Shown here in pieces: positions 7,400 through 16,438 of a stretch of 45,114 bases of DNA. The stretch's first letter is position 1. Each line of letters starts with the position of its first letter. The DNA comes from Lapidilactobacillus wuchangensis (GTDB taxonomy: Bacteria > Bacillota > Bacilli > Lactobacillales > Lactobacillaceae). Under the pieces are notes generated by a model. It was not told where the DNA came from, ran no database searches, and saw only the letters and a program-made list of their open reading frames with translations. The stretch is from NCBI RefSeq assembly GCF_003946645.1, contig NZ_RHOU01000017.1:1-45114 (forward strand), given 5' to 3'. A program made the position numbers and the translations under genes.

Positions 7400-8334
7400 T
7401 AGTTTGATCCCTCGTTTCCGCTAAGTCTGATTCGTGGATCAATAAATCCGTAAAGAATATCAACTACTAAGATAACGACGATCAACATGAATGAGTAAAG
7501 TAAAGTTAAGCCCATGATTGTTGGGTAGTCGTTAGTCGTAATTGATTTAACGAATTGGTCACCAATCCCAGGAATGGAGAAGATATTCTCGACAACCATT
7601 GAACCAACCATCAAATCGACAGCCATTGGTCCAATAATTGTAATAACTGGAATTAATGAGTTACGTAAAGCATGTTTAGCAACCGTTTGCCATGGGGTAT
7701 TCCCCTTAGCCCGTGCTAATTCAATATAATCAGAGTTTAAGACATCAACCATTTCGGTCCGCATGAAACGCGCCGTTGTGGCCAATGGCGCCATCGCCAA
7801 AGCAATTGTTGGCAAAATACTTGAAGAGAAACCGTCCCACAAAGCAATTGGGAAAATCTTCAATTTGAAGGCCAAGAAGAATTGTAACAAGACTGCGAAA
7901 ACGAAGTTAGGAATTGAACGACCTAAAATTGCAAAGAAAGTTGCTACGGTATCAACCCAGCTGTTCTTCCGGATTGCCGCAATGGCACCAAGTAAGATAC
8001 CTAAAACAGTCCCTAGAATAATTGCCTGAACCCCAATTTGCATAGAAGGCCCGATTCGACTAGAAATCAAGTATGAAACTGGTTGGTTATTAAATTGGAA
8101 AGAGGTTCCAAAGTCGCCGTGAAGCAAGCCAACTAGATAGATGATATATTGTTGGAAAACTGGTTTATCCAACCCATATTGCTGGTTCATAATCTTGATT
8201 TGTTCCGCCGACATTTTCGCTTGGTTAGCGTATGGCGAGCCCGGCATTAGTTTCATTAGAAAGAAAGTTGCCGTGGCAATAATGAACAAGGTCAAAATCA
8301 TGTAACCAATCCGTTTGAGAATATATTTTCCCAT
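7399..8334 (-). CDS. oppB: Oligopeptide ABC transporter permease OppB
   Basis: First permease of the importer. An N-terminal helix (~9-29) is followed by the extracytoplasmic loop with GLDKPVFQQY, and then the permease domain with the EAA coupling segment (YIELARAKGNTPWQTVAKHALRN region) and the terminal DPRIRL motif. Length 311 is normal. It opens the oppBCDF unit. A promoter lies about 85 bp upstream, and R copy 3 separates the unit from the two oppA genes, so oppBCDF can be transcribed without them. Confidence 0.96.
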   Translation of the reverse strand: MGKYILKRIGYMILTLFIIATATFFLMKLMPGSPYANQAKMSAEQIKIMNQQYGLDKPVFQQYIIYLVGLLHGDFGTSFQFNNQPVSYLISSRIGPSMQIGVQAIILGTVLGILLGAIAAIRKNSWVDTVATFFAILGRSIPNFVFAVLLQFFLAFKLKIFPIALWDGFSSSILPTIALAMAPLATTARFMRTEMVDVLNSDYIELARAKGNTPWQTVAKHALRNSLIPVITIIGPMAVDLMVGSMVVENIFSIPGIGDQFVKSITTNDYPTIMGLTLLYSFMLIVVILVVDILYGFIDPRIRLSGNEGSN

Positions 8335-8418
8335 GATTTTTCACTCCCTATATATGCTGAGAAACCCAAAGGCCAATAGCCTAGAAAACTACCGATACTT
8401 AAAATTTCGCATGTTACT

Positions 8419-8447
8419 ATCTTACAGTAAAACCGCCTAATTGTAAA
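8419..8447 (-). promoter_or_regulatory. Sigma-70 promoter of oppBCDF
   Basis: On the minus strand, TTTACA (8447-8442) and TAAGAT (8424-8419) are 17 bp apart. This would start transcription about 80 bp before the oppB ATG. Confidence 0.65.
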
Positions 8448-8688
8448 TTGGGTTTTTAATTATTTTCTCATATTTTTACGGCAATTTTTCACTGAAATGG
8501 GCCAGCATTGAGATAATGCCGTGACTCTTACCTAAGTAAAAAATGAGAACGTTCATAAACAACTTCTTTGGATACTCCCATGCTATCCAAAATAACTAAC
8601 CGTTCAAAAAGCAGAAACTTAGTGCCTCGACATGAAATTCTGAGTGCTGATTTGAAGCTAGTAGTGCCATGACTTATTCAATTAGAGT

Positions 8689-9125
8689 GGTGGTTGCTGG
8701 GCGATATAGAGGGCGTGGAACGCTGTGGCCGTCGATTTGAACCAATTACAAATCAAATTGTTTCAAATACGAGGCTTATTCTAAGCGATAAATCGCCAAG
8801 AATAATTTCACAGCTGGCGCCAATCGCCCAGCAACCACCTGTGGAAACTAACTGAATGGATTACCACTATTTAGAAAAACAGATTGAGGTAAACTAATAG
8901 TCCTGTGTGACAAGTTTTCTGGATAAAACTAGAAACTGTTGGCGGACTTTTTCGATACTACTATATAGTTACGACAACAAGTTAAATCAAGCTGACCTGT
9001 CTCACTACAAATGCCTTAAACACTGACAAAGCTGGCAACTATATCTTCCATTTCGTTTGTAGTTGAAGTGGTTCAATTCATCGTTGCCAGTGTTCAAGGT
9101 TAAAGTAGTGAGCTGAATCAACCAG
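8689..9125 (+). repeat. R element copy 3 (left arm plus rearranged spacer; right arm lost)
   Basis: The left arm (8689-8839) is complete, including the 18-bp closing stem with one change. The spacer begins normally (conserved TTTTCTGGATAAAAC at about 8926). From about 9045 to 9115 the sequence is instead an inverted copy of the right end of the spacer: the reverse complement resembles 4020-4105 in copy 2. The junction is framed by an 8-bp inverted repeat (CTGGCAAC near 9032, GTTGCCAG near 9092). The right arm is missing. The copy is antisense within the gap between oppA and oppB. Confidence 0.75.
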
Positions 9126-9288
9126 ACTTCAAATGTGGATATGCTTGAGTAGTTATCAAAATGGCTTGAGTAAGATCGCAACCGGATTAGAAATATTGTT
9201 AATTAAAAACTTGTTGGTTACTATTGATCGTTTTTAAATAGTGATGTTTTTTTGTCTGGATAGTTTAATCTAAGCTATTTTAGAGACA
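9126..9288. other. Intergenic stretch, no gene
   Basis: AT-rich sequence between R copy 3 and the oppA terminator. I see no gene, repeat or strong promoter in it. Confidence 0.5.
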
Positions 9289-9323
9289 ACAAAAAAGGTT
9301 TGGGAAATATCCCAAGCCTTTTT
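9289..9323. terminator. Terminator after oppA (first copy)
   Basis: The stem GGTTTGGGA/TCCCAAGCC is flanked by an A-run on the left and TTTTT on the right. It can stop the minus-strand oppA transcript before it reaches the R element and oppB. Confidence 0.85.
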
Positions 9324-9385
9324 ATATGGAAGAAAGATTAGTAAATATAGGAGGAAATTTGGAACCAGATTGATTGGTGGTGCGG

Positions 9386-11029
9386 TTAGTCAGCGATGTA
9401 AGCACCGACGAAGTTATACATGTTGGCTGGTGAATAACGGAGATCTTTCACCTTGCTGTTTACCAAGTGGCCTTGAGCCCGTTGGTAAATTGGGATGACA
9501 CCTTGTTCCTTAGTTAAGATTTCTTGAGCCTTCAAAAGATCTTCTGAACGTTTGTCATCATTAGTCGCATCAGTCGTCTTGCTGGCTTCGATCAACTTGT
9601 TGTATTCAGCATTGTCCCAGTTACCGTTGTTGTAACTGTTACCGGTCGTGAATAAGTCAAGGAAAGTAATTGGGTCAGGGAAGTCAGCACCCCAAGCGGT
9701 CATGACAATATCAAAGTCGCCTGATTGTGAGCGAGTTAAACGAGATTTGAATGGCACAGTTGAAATTTTAACTTTCAAACCTGGTAAAGTCTTTTCTAAT
9801 TGGCTTTGGAAGTATTCAGCAGACTTCTTAGCACCATCAGTATCATCAGTTAAGTATTCAACTGATAAATCAGAGATGCCAGCTTCTTTCAAACCTTCTT
9901 GCCATAACTTCTTAGCTTCAGTCTTGTCGTACTTAGTTTCGTTGCCAGCAACTTTAGCAGCAGCTTTAGAGAAGTCTTCGCCATCGGCAGTTTTTGCTAA
10001 GTTTTGTGGGGTAACGTTAGCAGCAGGGATTGAAGAGTCACCTAAGACATTCTTAACAAATTCTGGTCGATTAATTGCTTTGGAAATTGCTTGGCGAATT
10101 TTAACATTCTTGAAGGCAGGTACTTTCTTTTCATTTAATTCTAAATAGAAAACTGTTGCTTGAGCTAATGGCTTGTAGCTAGGATCGTTCTTCATTTGTT
10201 GAGCAGTTTCACCACTAATTGAAACGTCATCCATCTTGCCACTTTGGAAGAGGTTTAGAGCAGTTGAGCTGTCTTTAACAACTTGAACTTTAACTTTGTC
10301 TAACTTAACTTTACTAGCGTTCCAGTAAGTTTTGTTTTTAACTTCGGTCCAACTATTGTTTGTCCCAGTCCAACCAGTTAATTTGAATGGGCCGTTATAA
10401 ACGGTCTTTTCTGAAGTTGTACCATATTTGCTACCATACTTTTCAACAACTTTTTGGTTTTGTGGGAAGAAAGCTGGATTAACGACCATTGTCTTGAAGT
10501 AAGGAATTGCATGATCTAATTCAACGACTAAAGTATGTTCGCCTTTAGCAGTAACACCTAAGGTACTTGGCTCTTTCTTGCCGTTCATAATATCGTCGGC
10601 GTTTTTGATTCCAGAGTATAAGTAAGCGTATTGAGATTTAGTGGCTGGATTGACGGTCCGTTGCCAAGCGTAGACGAAGTTTTGGGCAGTGACCGGATCA
10701 CCGTTGCTCCATTTAGCGTCTTTCCGTAATTGATAAGTGTAGGTCTTACCACCATTAGTGGGTTCAACGATTTTAGTTGCAATGGCTGGTTGTAATTCGG
10801 AGCCATTGTAACGATACAAGCCGTCCATTGTATCAACGGCAGCTTGACCGGAAATGGCATCAGTCATAACTGATGTGTCCATTGAGCTAATGACGTCGCC
10901 TTCCATTCGAGTTAAGACTTGTTTGGAATCAGCTGAGCCCGAGCTAGATTTCTTAGTACCACATGCTGCTAGTAAAGTTGTGACCGCTAAGGCGACCACA
11001 CTTAATTTTGCTAGTTTTTGCCATTTCAT
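9386..11029 (-). CDS. oppA: Oligopeptide-binding lipoprotein OppA, paralog 1
   Basis: Substrate-binding protein of the peptide importer, tethered outside the membrane. The signal peptide ends in a lipobox LLAAC with the lipidated cysteine at residue 23. The SBP family 5 domain fills the rest (547 residues), with WSNGDPVTAQNFVYAW (~106-121) and SGDFDIVMTAWGADFPDP (~430-447) as typical blocks. AGGAGGA precedes the ATG. It is strongly similar along its whole length to the protein at 11923-13563, so the two arose by duplication. Its own promoter, structured leader and terminator suggest separate regulation. Confidence 0.96.
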   Translation of the reverse strand: MKWQKLAKLSVVALAVTTLLAACGTKKSSSGSADSKQVLTRMEGDVISSMDTSVMTDAISGQAAVDTMDGLYRYNGSELQPAIATKIVEPTNGGKTYTYQLRKDAKWSNGDPVTAQNFVYAWQRTVNPATKSQYAYLYSGIKNADDIMNGKKEPSTLGVTAKGEHTLVVELDHAIPYFKTMVVNPAFFPQNQKVVEKYGSKYGTTSEKTVYNGPFKLTGWTGTNNSWTEVKNKTYWNASKVKLDKVKVQVVKDSSTALNLFQSGKMDDVSISGETAQQMKNDPSYKPLAQATVFYLELNEKKVPAFKNVKIRQAISKAINRPEFVKNVLGDSSIPAANVTPQNLAKTADGEDFSKAAAKVAGNETKYDKTEAKKLWQEGLKEAGISDLSVEYLTDDTDGAKKSAEYFQSQLEKTLPGLKVKISTVPFKSRLTRSQSGDFDIVMTAWGADFPDPITFLDLFTTGNSYNNGNWDNAEYNKLIEASKTTDATNDDKRSEDLLKAQEILTKEQGVIPIYQRAQGHLVNSKVKDLRYSPANMYNFVGAYIAD

Positions 11030-11053
11030 AGATTGTTCCTCCTAAATTATGAG

Positions 11054-11120
11054 GTTTACTGCCGACAAAATGAGAGTAGTGATAAATTCTCATCCTGAAC
11101 ATACCCAATCAGCAGTAAAC
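11054..11120 (-). promoter_or_regulatory. Stem-loop in the oppA paralog 1 leader
   Basis: GTTTACTGCCGA (11054-11065) pairs with TCAGCAGTAAAC (11109-11120), and inside it ATGAGA pairs with TCTCAT. The structure falls between the predicted transcription start and the ribosome binding site. It matches no riboswitch class I know. Confidence 0.55.
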
Positions 11121-11157
11121 TGAATTGCTTTTCTAATAATAAACTTTATAAATTAGT

Positions 11158-11186
11158 ATAATACCCGAACAATATTAAAAAGTAAA
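11158..11186 (-). promoter_or_regulatory. Sigma-70 promoter of oppA paralog 1
   Basis: On the minus strand, TTTACT (11186-11181) and TATTAT (11163-11158) are 17 bp apart. The resulting leader is about 120 nt. Confidence 0.6.
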
Positions 11187-11823
11187 GTGTTTCTCTCATA
11201 TTTATTTTAATTTGCCAAATCGTTGATAGAACTATCTTTGAAGGATTTATTTGCAAACGATTACTATTTCAAGATGAGAATATGAAAAAAGATCCTAAGT
11301 CTAAACTTAGAATCTTCTTTCAGCATTAAGGAGATATAAATAATTATAAAAATAATTATTTATCGAATTTTAAAAATGAACGTTGGCAAAACCTGATAAA
11401 ATCTTGGCTTCATTCAGGATTTGCAGGACTTTGATCTGGTTAATAGCGTCACTTAACTGATCATTTTAACCGCGAATAGGTTACGAATAATTATAATACA
11501 CTGCCATTATTAAAAAGTAAATAGCAATCTAATTATTTTTTCATTATTAAATAAATCCCGCCACCATGGGACTTGTCTAGCCATCTTAGGACTAAATTGA
11601 TGCTTCGATAAATTAATCCAGCTTAATTATGAGTATTTATTTCTGAAACTAATAAAATAGTCATTTAAGGCTTTTGTGTTTGCATACTAGGCTTCATTTA
11701 CTATGAATGATGAGAGTTTTAAACGACGATTGCCACTTTGAAATAACGGACGAATGAATATAAAACCAAATGCTAACTCGCTAATATTTTAGCAATAATT
11801 TGTGGACTTAGACTAATGGGCAC
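11187..11823. other. Long AT-rich intergenic stretch, no gene
   Basis: About 640 bp between the two oppA genes without a credible reading frame. A hairpin at about 11292-11316 (GATCCTAAGT/ACTTAGAATC followed by TTCTTTC) could be a weak plus-strand terminator. No T-box, R or C repeat was found. Confidence 0.5.
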
Positions 11824-11861
11824 AAAAAAGCGACCAATCTTTGAATCGATTGGTCGCTTTT
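11824..11861. terminator. Terminator after oppA (second copy)
   Basis: The 11-bp stem AGCGACCAATC/GATTGGTCGCT has an A-run on the left and a T-run on the right. It is correctly placed for the minus-strand gene at 11923-13563. Confidence 0.9.
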
Positions 11862-11922
11862 GATGCCGCTAACAGCAAGTTGCTATTTAAACTTGGCTGC
11901 TAATCGTTTTTGTCATCCGTGA

Positions 11923-13563
11923 TTATTTAATATAAGTGTGGACGAAATTGTATTGGTTTGATGGTGAGTAAGCTAAGTTGCGAACGTTGGCATTGATCAA
12001 GTGTGCTTGGGCAGTTTGGTAAACCGGGATGATGCCTTGTTCGTTGGTCAAAATTTCTTGTGCTTTCAACAAATCGTTATAACGTTTTTCAGTGTCGTTA
12101 ACGTCAGTGGTCTTGCTAGCTTCGATTAAACGATCGTATTCAGAGTTAGACCACTTACCATCATTCTGGCTGTTACCAGTCGTGAATAATTCAAGGAAAG
12201 TAATTGGATCTGGGAAGTCAGCACCCCAAATACTGATCGACATGTCGAAGTCACCAGATTGTGAACGAGTTAAACGAGATTTGAATGGTAATGAAGTGAT
12301 TTTAACTTTCATACCAGGTAAAACGGCTTCTAATTGGCTTTGGAAGTATTCAGCAGACTTCTTAGCGTTTTCAGAGTCATCGTTTAAGAATTCGATACTT
12401 AAACTATTGATGCCAACTTCTTTCAATCCTTGCTTCCAAAGTTTACGAGCTTCAGCCTTACTGTAGTCAGTTGGGTAACTGTCATTCTTAGCTGCAGCAG
12501 CAGAGAAGTCAGTGCCGTCTGGCATTTGCGCGATATTCTTTGGTACCACATTTTGGGCAGGAATTGAAGCATTGCCTAAAACTTGGCTAGTATATTCTTT
12601 ACGGTTAATAGCTTTAGAAATTGCTAAACGAATATTCTTATTCTTAAATGCAGGGACTTTCTCTTGATTTAATTCAAGATAGAAAGTTGATGATTGTAAT
12701 TGTGGCTTGAATGAAGGATCGTCCTTCATTTGCCGAGCAGCTTCACCACTAAGGATGGCATCATCTAAGGTGCCGTCTTGGAATAAGTTCAAAGCAGTTG
12801 ATGGTTCCTTAACCACTTGGACTTTGACCTTGTCTAACTTAACGGCTTTGGCATTCCAGTATGATTTATTTTTAACTTCTGACCAGCTAAGGTTGGTACC
12901 AGTCCATGTTTTTAACTTGAAAGGACCATTGTAAACTGTCTTATCCCATGAAGTACCATACTTGCTACCATACTTCTTAACAACTTTTTCATTTTGTGGG
13001 AAGAAGACGGGGTTAGTAACCATTGCTGAGAAATAAGGAATGGCATGATCCAAATTAACAACTAATTTGTAATCACCATCAGCCTTGACACCTAATGTGT
13101 CGGCAGCTTTTTTGCCATTCATGATGTCATCAGCGTTTTGAATGCCAGAATATAAATAAGCATATTGTGACTTCGTAGCTGGATCAACTAAACGTTTCCA
13201 AGCAAAGACGAAATCATGAGCAGTAACGGGATCGCCATTGCTCCATTTAGCACCCTTCCGAAGATCAAAGGTATAAGTTTTGCCATCATTAGTTGCTTTA
13301 ACTAATTTAGTGGCGATTGCTGGTTCCAATTTTTTACCATTGTAACGATACAAACCGTCCATGGTATCAACTAATGCTTGCCCAGAAATCGCATCGGTAA
13401 TTGAGGCTGCGTCCATACTACTGATGACGTCGCCTTCCATGCGGGTAAAGACTTGTTCTCCACTTGCTGAGCCGCTTGATTGTTTGTTGCCACCACAAGC
13501 CGCTAACAAAGAAAGGGCAAGTAAGGAGACAACTCCTAATTTGCCTAAATTGCGTAACTTCAT
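11923..13563 (-). CDS. oppA: Oligopeptide-binding lipoprotein OppA, paralog 2
   Basis: Second OppA-type binding lipoprotein of 546 residues. Its signal peptide and lipobox LLAAC (cysteine 23) are followed by an SBP family 5 domain. Long blocks are shared with paralog 1 (MEGDVISSMD, TDAISGQA, KSQYAYLYSG, FKSRLTRSQSGDFD), while the C-terminal ends and several loop positions differ, so peptide preference may differ. AGGAGG lies 6 bp before the ATG. It has a promoter and terminator of its own. OppBCDF is the only permease/ATPase set nearby, so both OppAs probably feed the same translocator. Confidence 0.96.
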   Translation of the reverse strand: MKLRNLGKLGVVSLLALSLLAACGGNKQSSGSASGEQVFTRMEGDVISSMDAASITDAISGQALVDTMDGLYRYNGKKLEPAIATKLVKATNDGKTYTFDLRKGAKWSNGDPVTAHDFVFAWKRLVDPATKSQYAYLYSGIQNADDIMNGKKAADTLGVKADGDYKLVVNLDHAIPYFSAMVTNPVFFPQNEKVVKKYGSKYGTSWDKTVYNGPFKLKTWTGTNLSWSEVKNKSYWNAKAVKLDKVKVQVVKEPSTALNLFQDGTLDDAILSGEAARQMKDDPSFKPQLQSSTFYLELNQEKVPAFKNKNIRLAISKAINRKEYTSQVLGNASIPAQNVVPKNIAQMPDGTDFSAAAAKNDSYPTDYSKAEARKLWKQGLKEVGINSLSIEFLNDDSENAKKSAEYFQSQLEAVLPGMKVKITSLPFKSRLTRSQSGDFDMSISIWGADFPDPITFLELFTTGNSQNDGKWSNSEYDRLIEASKTTDVNDTEKRYNDLLKAQEILTNEQGIIPVYQTAQAHLINANVRNLAYSPSNQYNFVHTYIK

Positions 13564-13601
13564 TTAATTTTCCTCCTTAATGCAATGCAATAACACTATA
13601 A

Positions 13602-13630
13602 ATTTTACCTGTTTTAATAACCTTTGTAAA
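13602..13630 (-). promoter_or_regulatory. Sigma-70 promoter of oppA paralog 2
   Basis: On the minus strand, TTTACA (13630-13625) and TAAAAT (13607-13602) are separated by exactly 17 bp. The start would lie about 30 bp before the ATG. Confidence 0.7.
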
Positions 13631-14040
13631 TTAGTTCTAAGAGAATCGTGACGAAACTTTTCATTATAATAATAGAAACTGAGGCTAATCTTGATTAGGC
13701 CAAGGTTTCGCACTTCATATTTTTTTAATTCCAGATCAGTTTAATGCTGATTTTCTTAGTAAATTAACAGGAATTTTGCCCAGTCTGATTGGCTGAAAAT
13801 GAGAGAGTATTGGCAGATCATTAAGTGATGATTCATTCGAAGGGGGTGATTAACGAATAATTACTGCTCAATTACTAATTGAATTGGTCACTTTGCCTGC
13901 AATTTTTGGGACTTAGCTAGAAATATTTGAATTTGGGGATTGGTGGCTAAAAGACCTTATTTTTCCTAGGAATTTTGGTAAAAAAGGTCCGAAAAATGTT
14001 TTATTTTTCGAATTAAAATCGAATTTTATCATGATTTTCC
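13631..14040. other. Divergent intergenic region, no gene
   Basis: Spacer between divergent oppA paralog 2 and the amino-acid ABC operon. It holds one hairpin (GACCTT 13953-13958 with AAGGTC 13984-13989, inner TTTTTCC/GGAA) and a short hairpin CGAAAAA/TTTTTCG near 13992-14019. No riboswitch was recognised. Confidence 0.5.
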
Positions 14041-14070
14041 TTGCCAGACTTACTATTTTTCAATTAAGAT
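14041..14070 (+). promoter_or_regulatory. Possible promoter of the amino-acid ABC operon
   Basis: TTGCCA (14041-14046) and TAAGAT (14065-14070) lie 18 bp apart, about 115 bp upstream of the first ATG. Confidence 0.5.
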
Positions 14071-14186
14071 AGGAGAAAACATTGTTCGGTTCTCACTATT
14101 TTGCTGATTAAAAGTAGCCGATGAACAATCGCTAACGACTAACTGAATTCAGCAAACACAGCAAAACACAATTGGAGGAAACTAAC

Positions 14187-14927
14187 ATGTCAATGATTGA
14201 ATTTCATGATGTTGATAAGTACTACGGGAAATTTCACGCCTTAAAGGATATCAATTTAACAATTGAACGTGGGGAAATTGTTTCGATTATTGGCCCTTCT
14301 GGTTCTGGAAAAAGTACACTTTTACGAACAATTAATGGCCTGGAAAGAATTTCATCTGGAAAGCTAATTGTCGATAATTTTGACTTGGCCGATTCTAAAA
14401 CAAATATGAATAAAATCCGCAAAAATGTGGGGATGGTTTTTCAGCATTTTAATTTGTATGCCAATAAGACGGTTTTAGAGAATATTACCTTAGGGCCAAT
14501 TAAGGTGCTCAAAAAATCAAAGGCCGAGGCTGGAAAGGATGCTTATCAATTGCTGGGTTTAGTTGGCTTAACTGATCAGGCTGCTAAATTACCAAGCATG
14601 TTGTCTGGTGGTCAGAAGCAGCGAATTGCCATCGCTCGTTCCTTGGCAATGAAACCAAAGGCAATTTTATTTGATGAACCGACTTCGGCATTAGATCCTG
14701 AAGTGATCGGTGATGTATTGGAAGTTATGCGAAAAGTGGCTAAACAAGGGATGACGATGATCGTGGTGACTCACGAAATGGGTTTTGCTCGGGAAGTTGG
14801 TAATCGGGTGATTTTCATGGCTGATGGTCAAATTCGCGAGGATAGTTATCAACCACAAGAATTCTTCGCTAACCCGCAAGATAGTCGGGCGAAAGAATTC
14901 CTCGGTAAGATTATTCACAACAGCTAG
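14187..14927 (+). CDS. glnQ: Amino-acid ABC transporter ATP-binding protein (GlnQ type)
   Basis: ATPase of a polar amino-acid importer, 246 residues. Walker A GPSGSGKST, Q-loop VFQHFNLY, signature LSGGQKQR, Walker B ILFDEPTSALDPE and the switch histidine in VVTHEMGFA are all present. GGAGGAA sits 6 bp before the ATG at 14187. An upstream in-frame TTG at 14172 would overlap that ribosome binding site and is rejected. It heads a four-gene operon with a lipoprotein and two permeases. Family members carry glutamine, glutamate, aspartate or related amino acids; the substrate cannot be read from this sequence. Confidence 0.93.
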   Translation: MSMIEFHDVDKYYGKFHALKDINLTIERGEIVSIIGPSGSGKSTLLRTINGLERISSGKLIVDNFDLADSKTNMNKIRKNVGMVFQHFNLYANKTVLENITLGPIKVLKKSKAEAGKDAYQLLGLVGLTDQAAKLPSMLSGGQKQRIAIARSLAMKPKAILFDEPTSALDPEVIGDVLEVMRKVAKQGMTMIVVTHEMGFAREVGNRVIFMADGQIREDSYQPQEFFANPQDSRAKEFLGKIIHNS

Positions 14928-14939
14928 GGAGGACGCAAG

Positions 14940-15773
14940 ATGAAACAAACTCATTTTAAAGTTAGACCATTTTTGCTGGTCGGGTTATTGCTCACATTGC
15001 TGACAGTTCTTAGCGGTTGTGGGGATAATTTGGCTCAGCAAGATGTGATGGCCCGAGTCGAACGAACGAATCGGATTACTTGGGGCGTCAAGAATGATAC
15101 CCGTTTATTTGGGCTGATGAATATTAAAACTGGCCAAATTGAAGGCTTTGATGTGGATATTGCCACGGCTGTCTCTAAGGAGATTTTTGGCAAGGATGTT
15201 AACGTTAAGTTTGTGCCCGTGACCTCGAATACGCGGTTACCATTATTGAAAAACGGGAATATCGATGCGCTAGCGGCGACCATGACTATTACGCCCGAGC
15301 GGAAAAAAGAAATCATGTTTTCCGATACTTATTTCAATGCCGGTCAAGCGATTATGGTTAAGAAAGGTAGCAAGATCAAAAGTGTCAAAGATTTGACTAA
15401 AGGGACTAAAGTTTTAGGTCTGCAAGGATCGAACTCAGTTGCCAATATTAAAAAATATGCCCCGCAAGCGAAAGTTTTGCAGTTGGCTGATACTGCCCAA
15501 GCATTCACGGCCTTAAAATCAGGCCAGGGTGATGCGTTAACTAGTGATAATGGGATTTTATATGGTTTGAACCGTGATGATCCGAAGTATCAGGTTGTTG
15601 GTGGGACATTTACCAACGAGCCTTATGGGATTGGTGCCAATAAAGGCCAAGAGAAATTCGTTCAAGCAATCAACAAAGCTCTGAAAAAGATTGAGGCTGA
15701 TGGCACCTACCAGCAGATTGTTGATAAATGGTTTGGCAAGGTTGCGGGCTTTGATGGGAGTGTGATCAAATGA
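14940..15773 (+). CDS. Amino-acid ABC transporter substrate-binding lipoprotein
   Basis: Extracytoplasmic receptor of the importer, 277 residues. An N-terminal hydrophobic stretch ends in a lipobox LSGC (cysteine 27). The SBP family 3 domain follows, with GFDVDIATAV and the AATMTITPERKKEIMFS block (~113-129) that lies near the amino-acid binding pocket in this family, and ends at YQQIVDKWFG. It starts 12 bp after the ATPase gene, and its stop overlaps the next start (ATGA). Glutamine or acidic amino acids are plausible ligands by family, but this is inference. Confidence 0.93.
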   Translation: MKQTHFKVRPFLLVGLLLTLLTVLSGCGDNLAQQDVMARVERTNRITWGVKNDTRLFGLMNIKTGQIEGFDVDIATAVSKEIFGKDVNVKFVPVTSNTRLPLLKNGNIDALAATMTITPERKKEIMFSDTYFNAGQAIMVKKGSKIKSVKDLTKGTKVLGLQGSNSVANIKKYAPQAKVLQLADTAQAFTALKSGQGDALTSDNGILYGLNRDDPKYQVVGGTFTNEPYGIGANKGQEKFVQAINKALKKIEADGTYQQIVDKWFGKVAGFDGSVIK

Positions 15774-16423
15774 TTTCGATTTTAACAACTTATTGGCCCG
15801 ACTTTGTTGAAGGTCTAAAGTATACGTTGAGTGCCAGTGTGCTAGCGTTGATTGGTAGTTTGATCATTGGTTTGATTTTTGCCTTGTTTGTGATCAATCC
15901 GTTGAAGCCATTGCGCGTCATTGGCCGGATTTATATTGAAATTTTCCGCAATATTCCCTTGCTAGTGGTGGCGATGTTCTTCTACATTGTTATGCCGCAG
16001 TTTATTCCGCATTTGGATGGCTTCACAGCCGGGACAATTGGCTTGATTATTTATACTTCGGCTTTTATTGCCGAAACCATTCGGGCCGGGATTGAAAGTG
16101 TTGATCTGGGGCAAATGGAGGCAGCGCGCAGCAACGGGATGTCGTATATTCAGGCGATGCGTTATATCGTTTTGCCTCAAGCGTTGAAGATTGTTATTCC
16201 GCCGCTAGGGAACCAATTTGTTAACTTGGTTAAAAATTCGTCCGTGTTAGCCTTTTTAGCTGGTTTTGACTTGATGTACCAAGGTAACCTGATTGCTTCG
16301 ACAACGTTTAAAACCACGGATACTTATTTGGCCGTTGGTTTACTGTACTTGATTTTAACCATGCCCTTAAGTTATTTGATGCGTTATTTAGAAAAACATT
16401 GGTCAACTGGGGCCGCAGAGTAA
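15770..16423 (+). CDS. Amino-acid ABC transporter permease (HisM/GlnP type)
   Basis: Permease of 217 residues with about five membrane helices. The conserved coupling block GQMEAARSNGMSYIQAM (~118-134) contacts the ATPase. Early features are the helix after YWPDFVEGLKYT and the FRNIPLLVV segment. It overlaps the upstream lipoprotein gene by 4 bp. It is paired with the next gene, so the translocation pore is probably a heterodimer. Confidence 0.94.
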   Translation: MISILTTYWPDFVEGLKYTLSASVLALIGSLIIGLIFALFVINPLKPLRVIGRIYIEIFRNIPLLVVAMFFYIVMPQFIPHLDGFTAGTIGLIIYTSAFIAETIRAGIESVDLGQMEAARSNGMSYIQAMRYIVLPQALKIVIPPLGNQFVNLVKNSSVLAFLAGFDLMYQGNLIASTTFKTTDTYLAVGLLYLILTMPLSYLMRYLEKHWSTGAAE

Positions 16424-16438
16424 AGGAGGACACTGCTC

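Noticed and set aside
9648-10148. Long plus-strand frame opposite oppA paralog 1 (and similar antisense frames over other genes)
   Set aside because: It is a shadow of the coding frame on the other strand, with no ribosome binding site.
11187-11823. T-box or amino-acid riboswitch upstream of oppA paralog 1
   Set aside because: No T-box sequence or antiterminator bulge could be found on the minus strand; only simple hairpins are visible.
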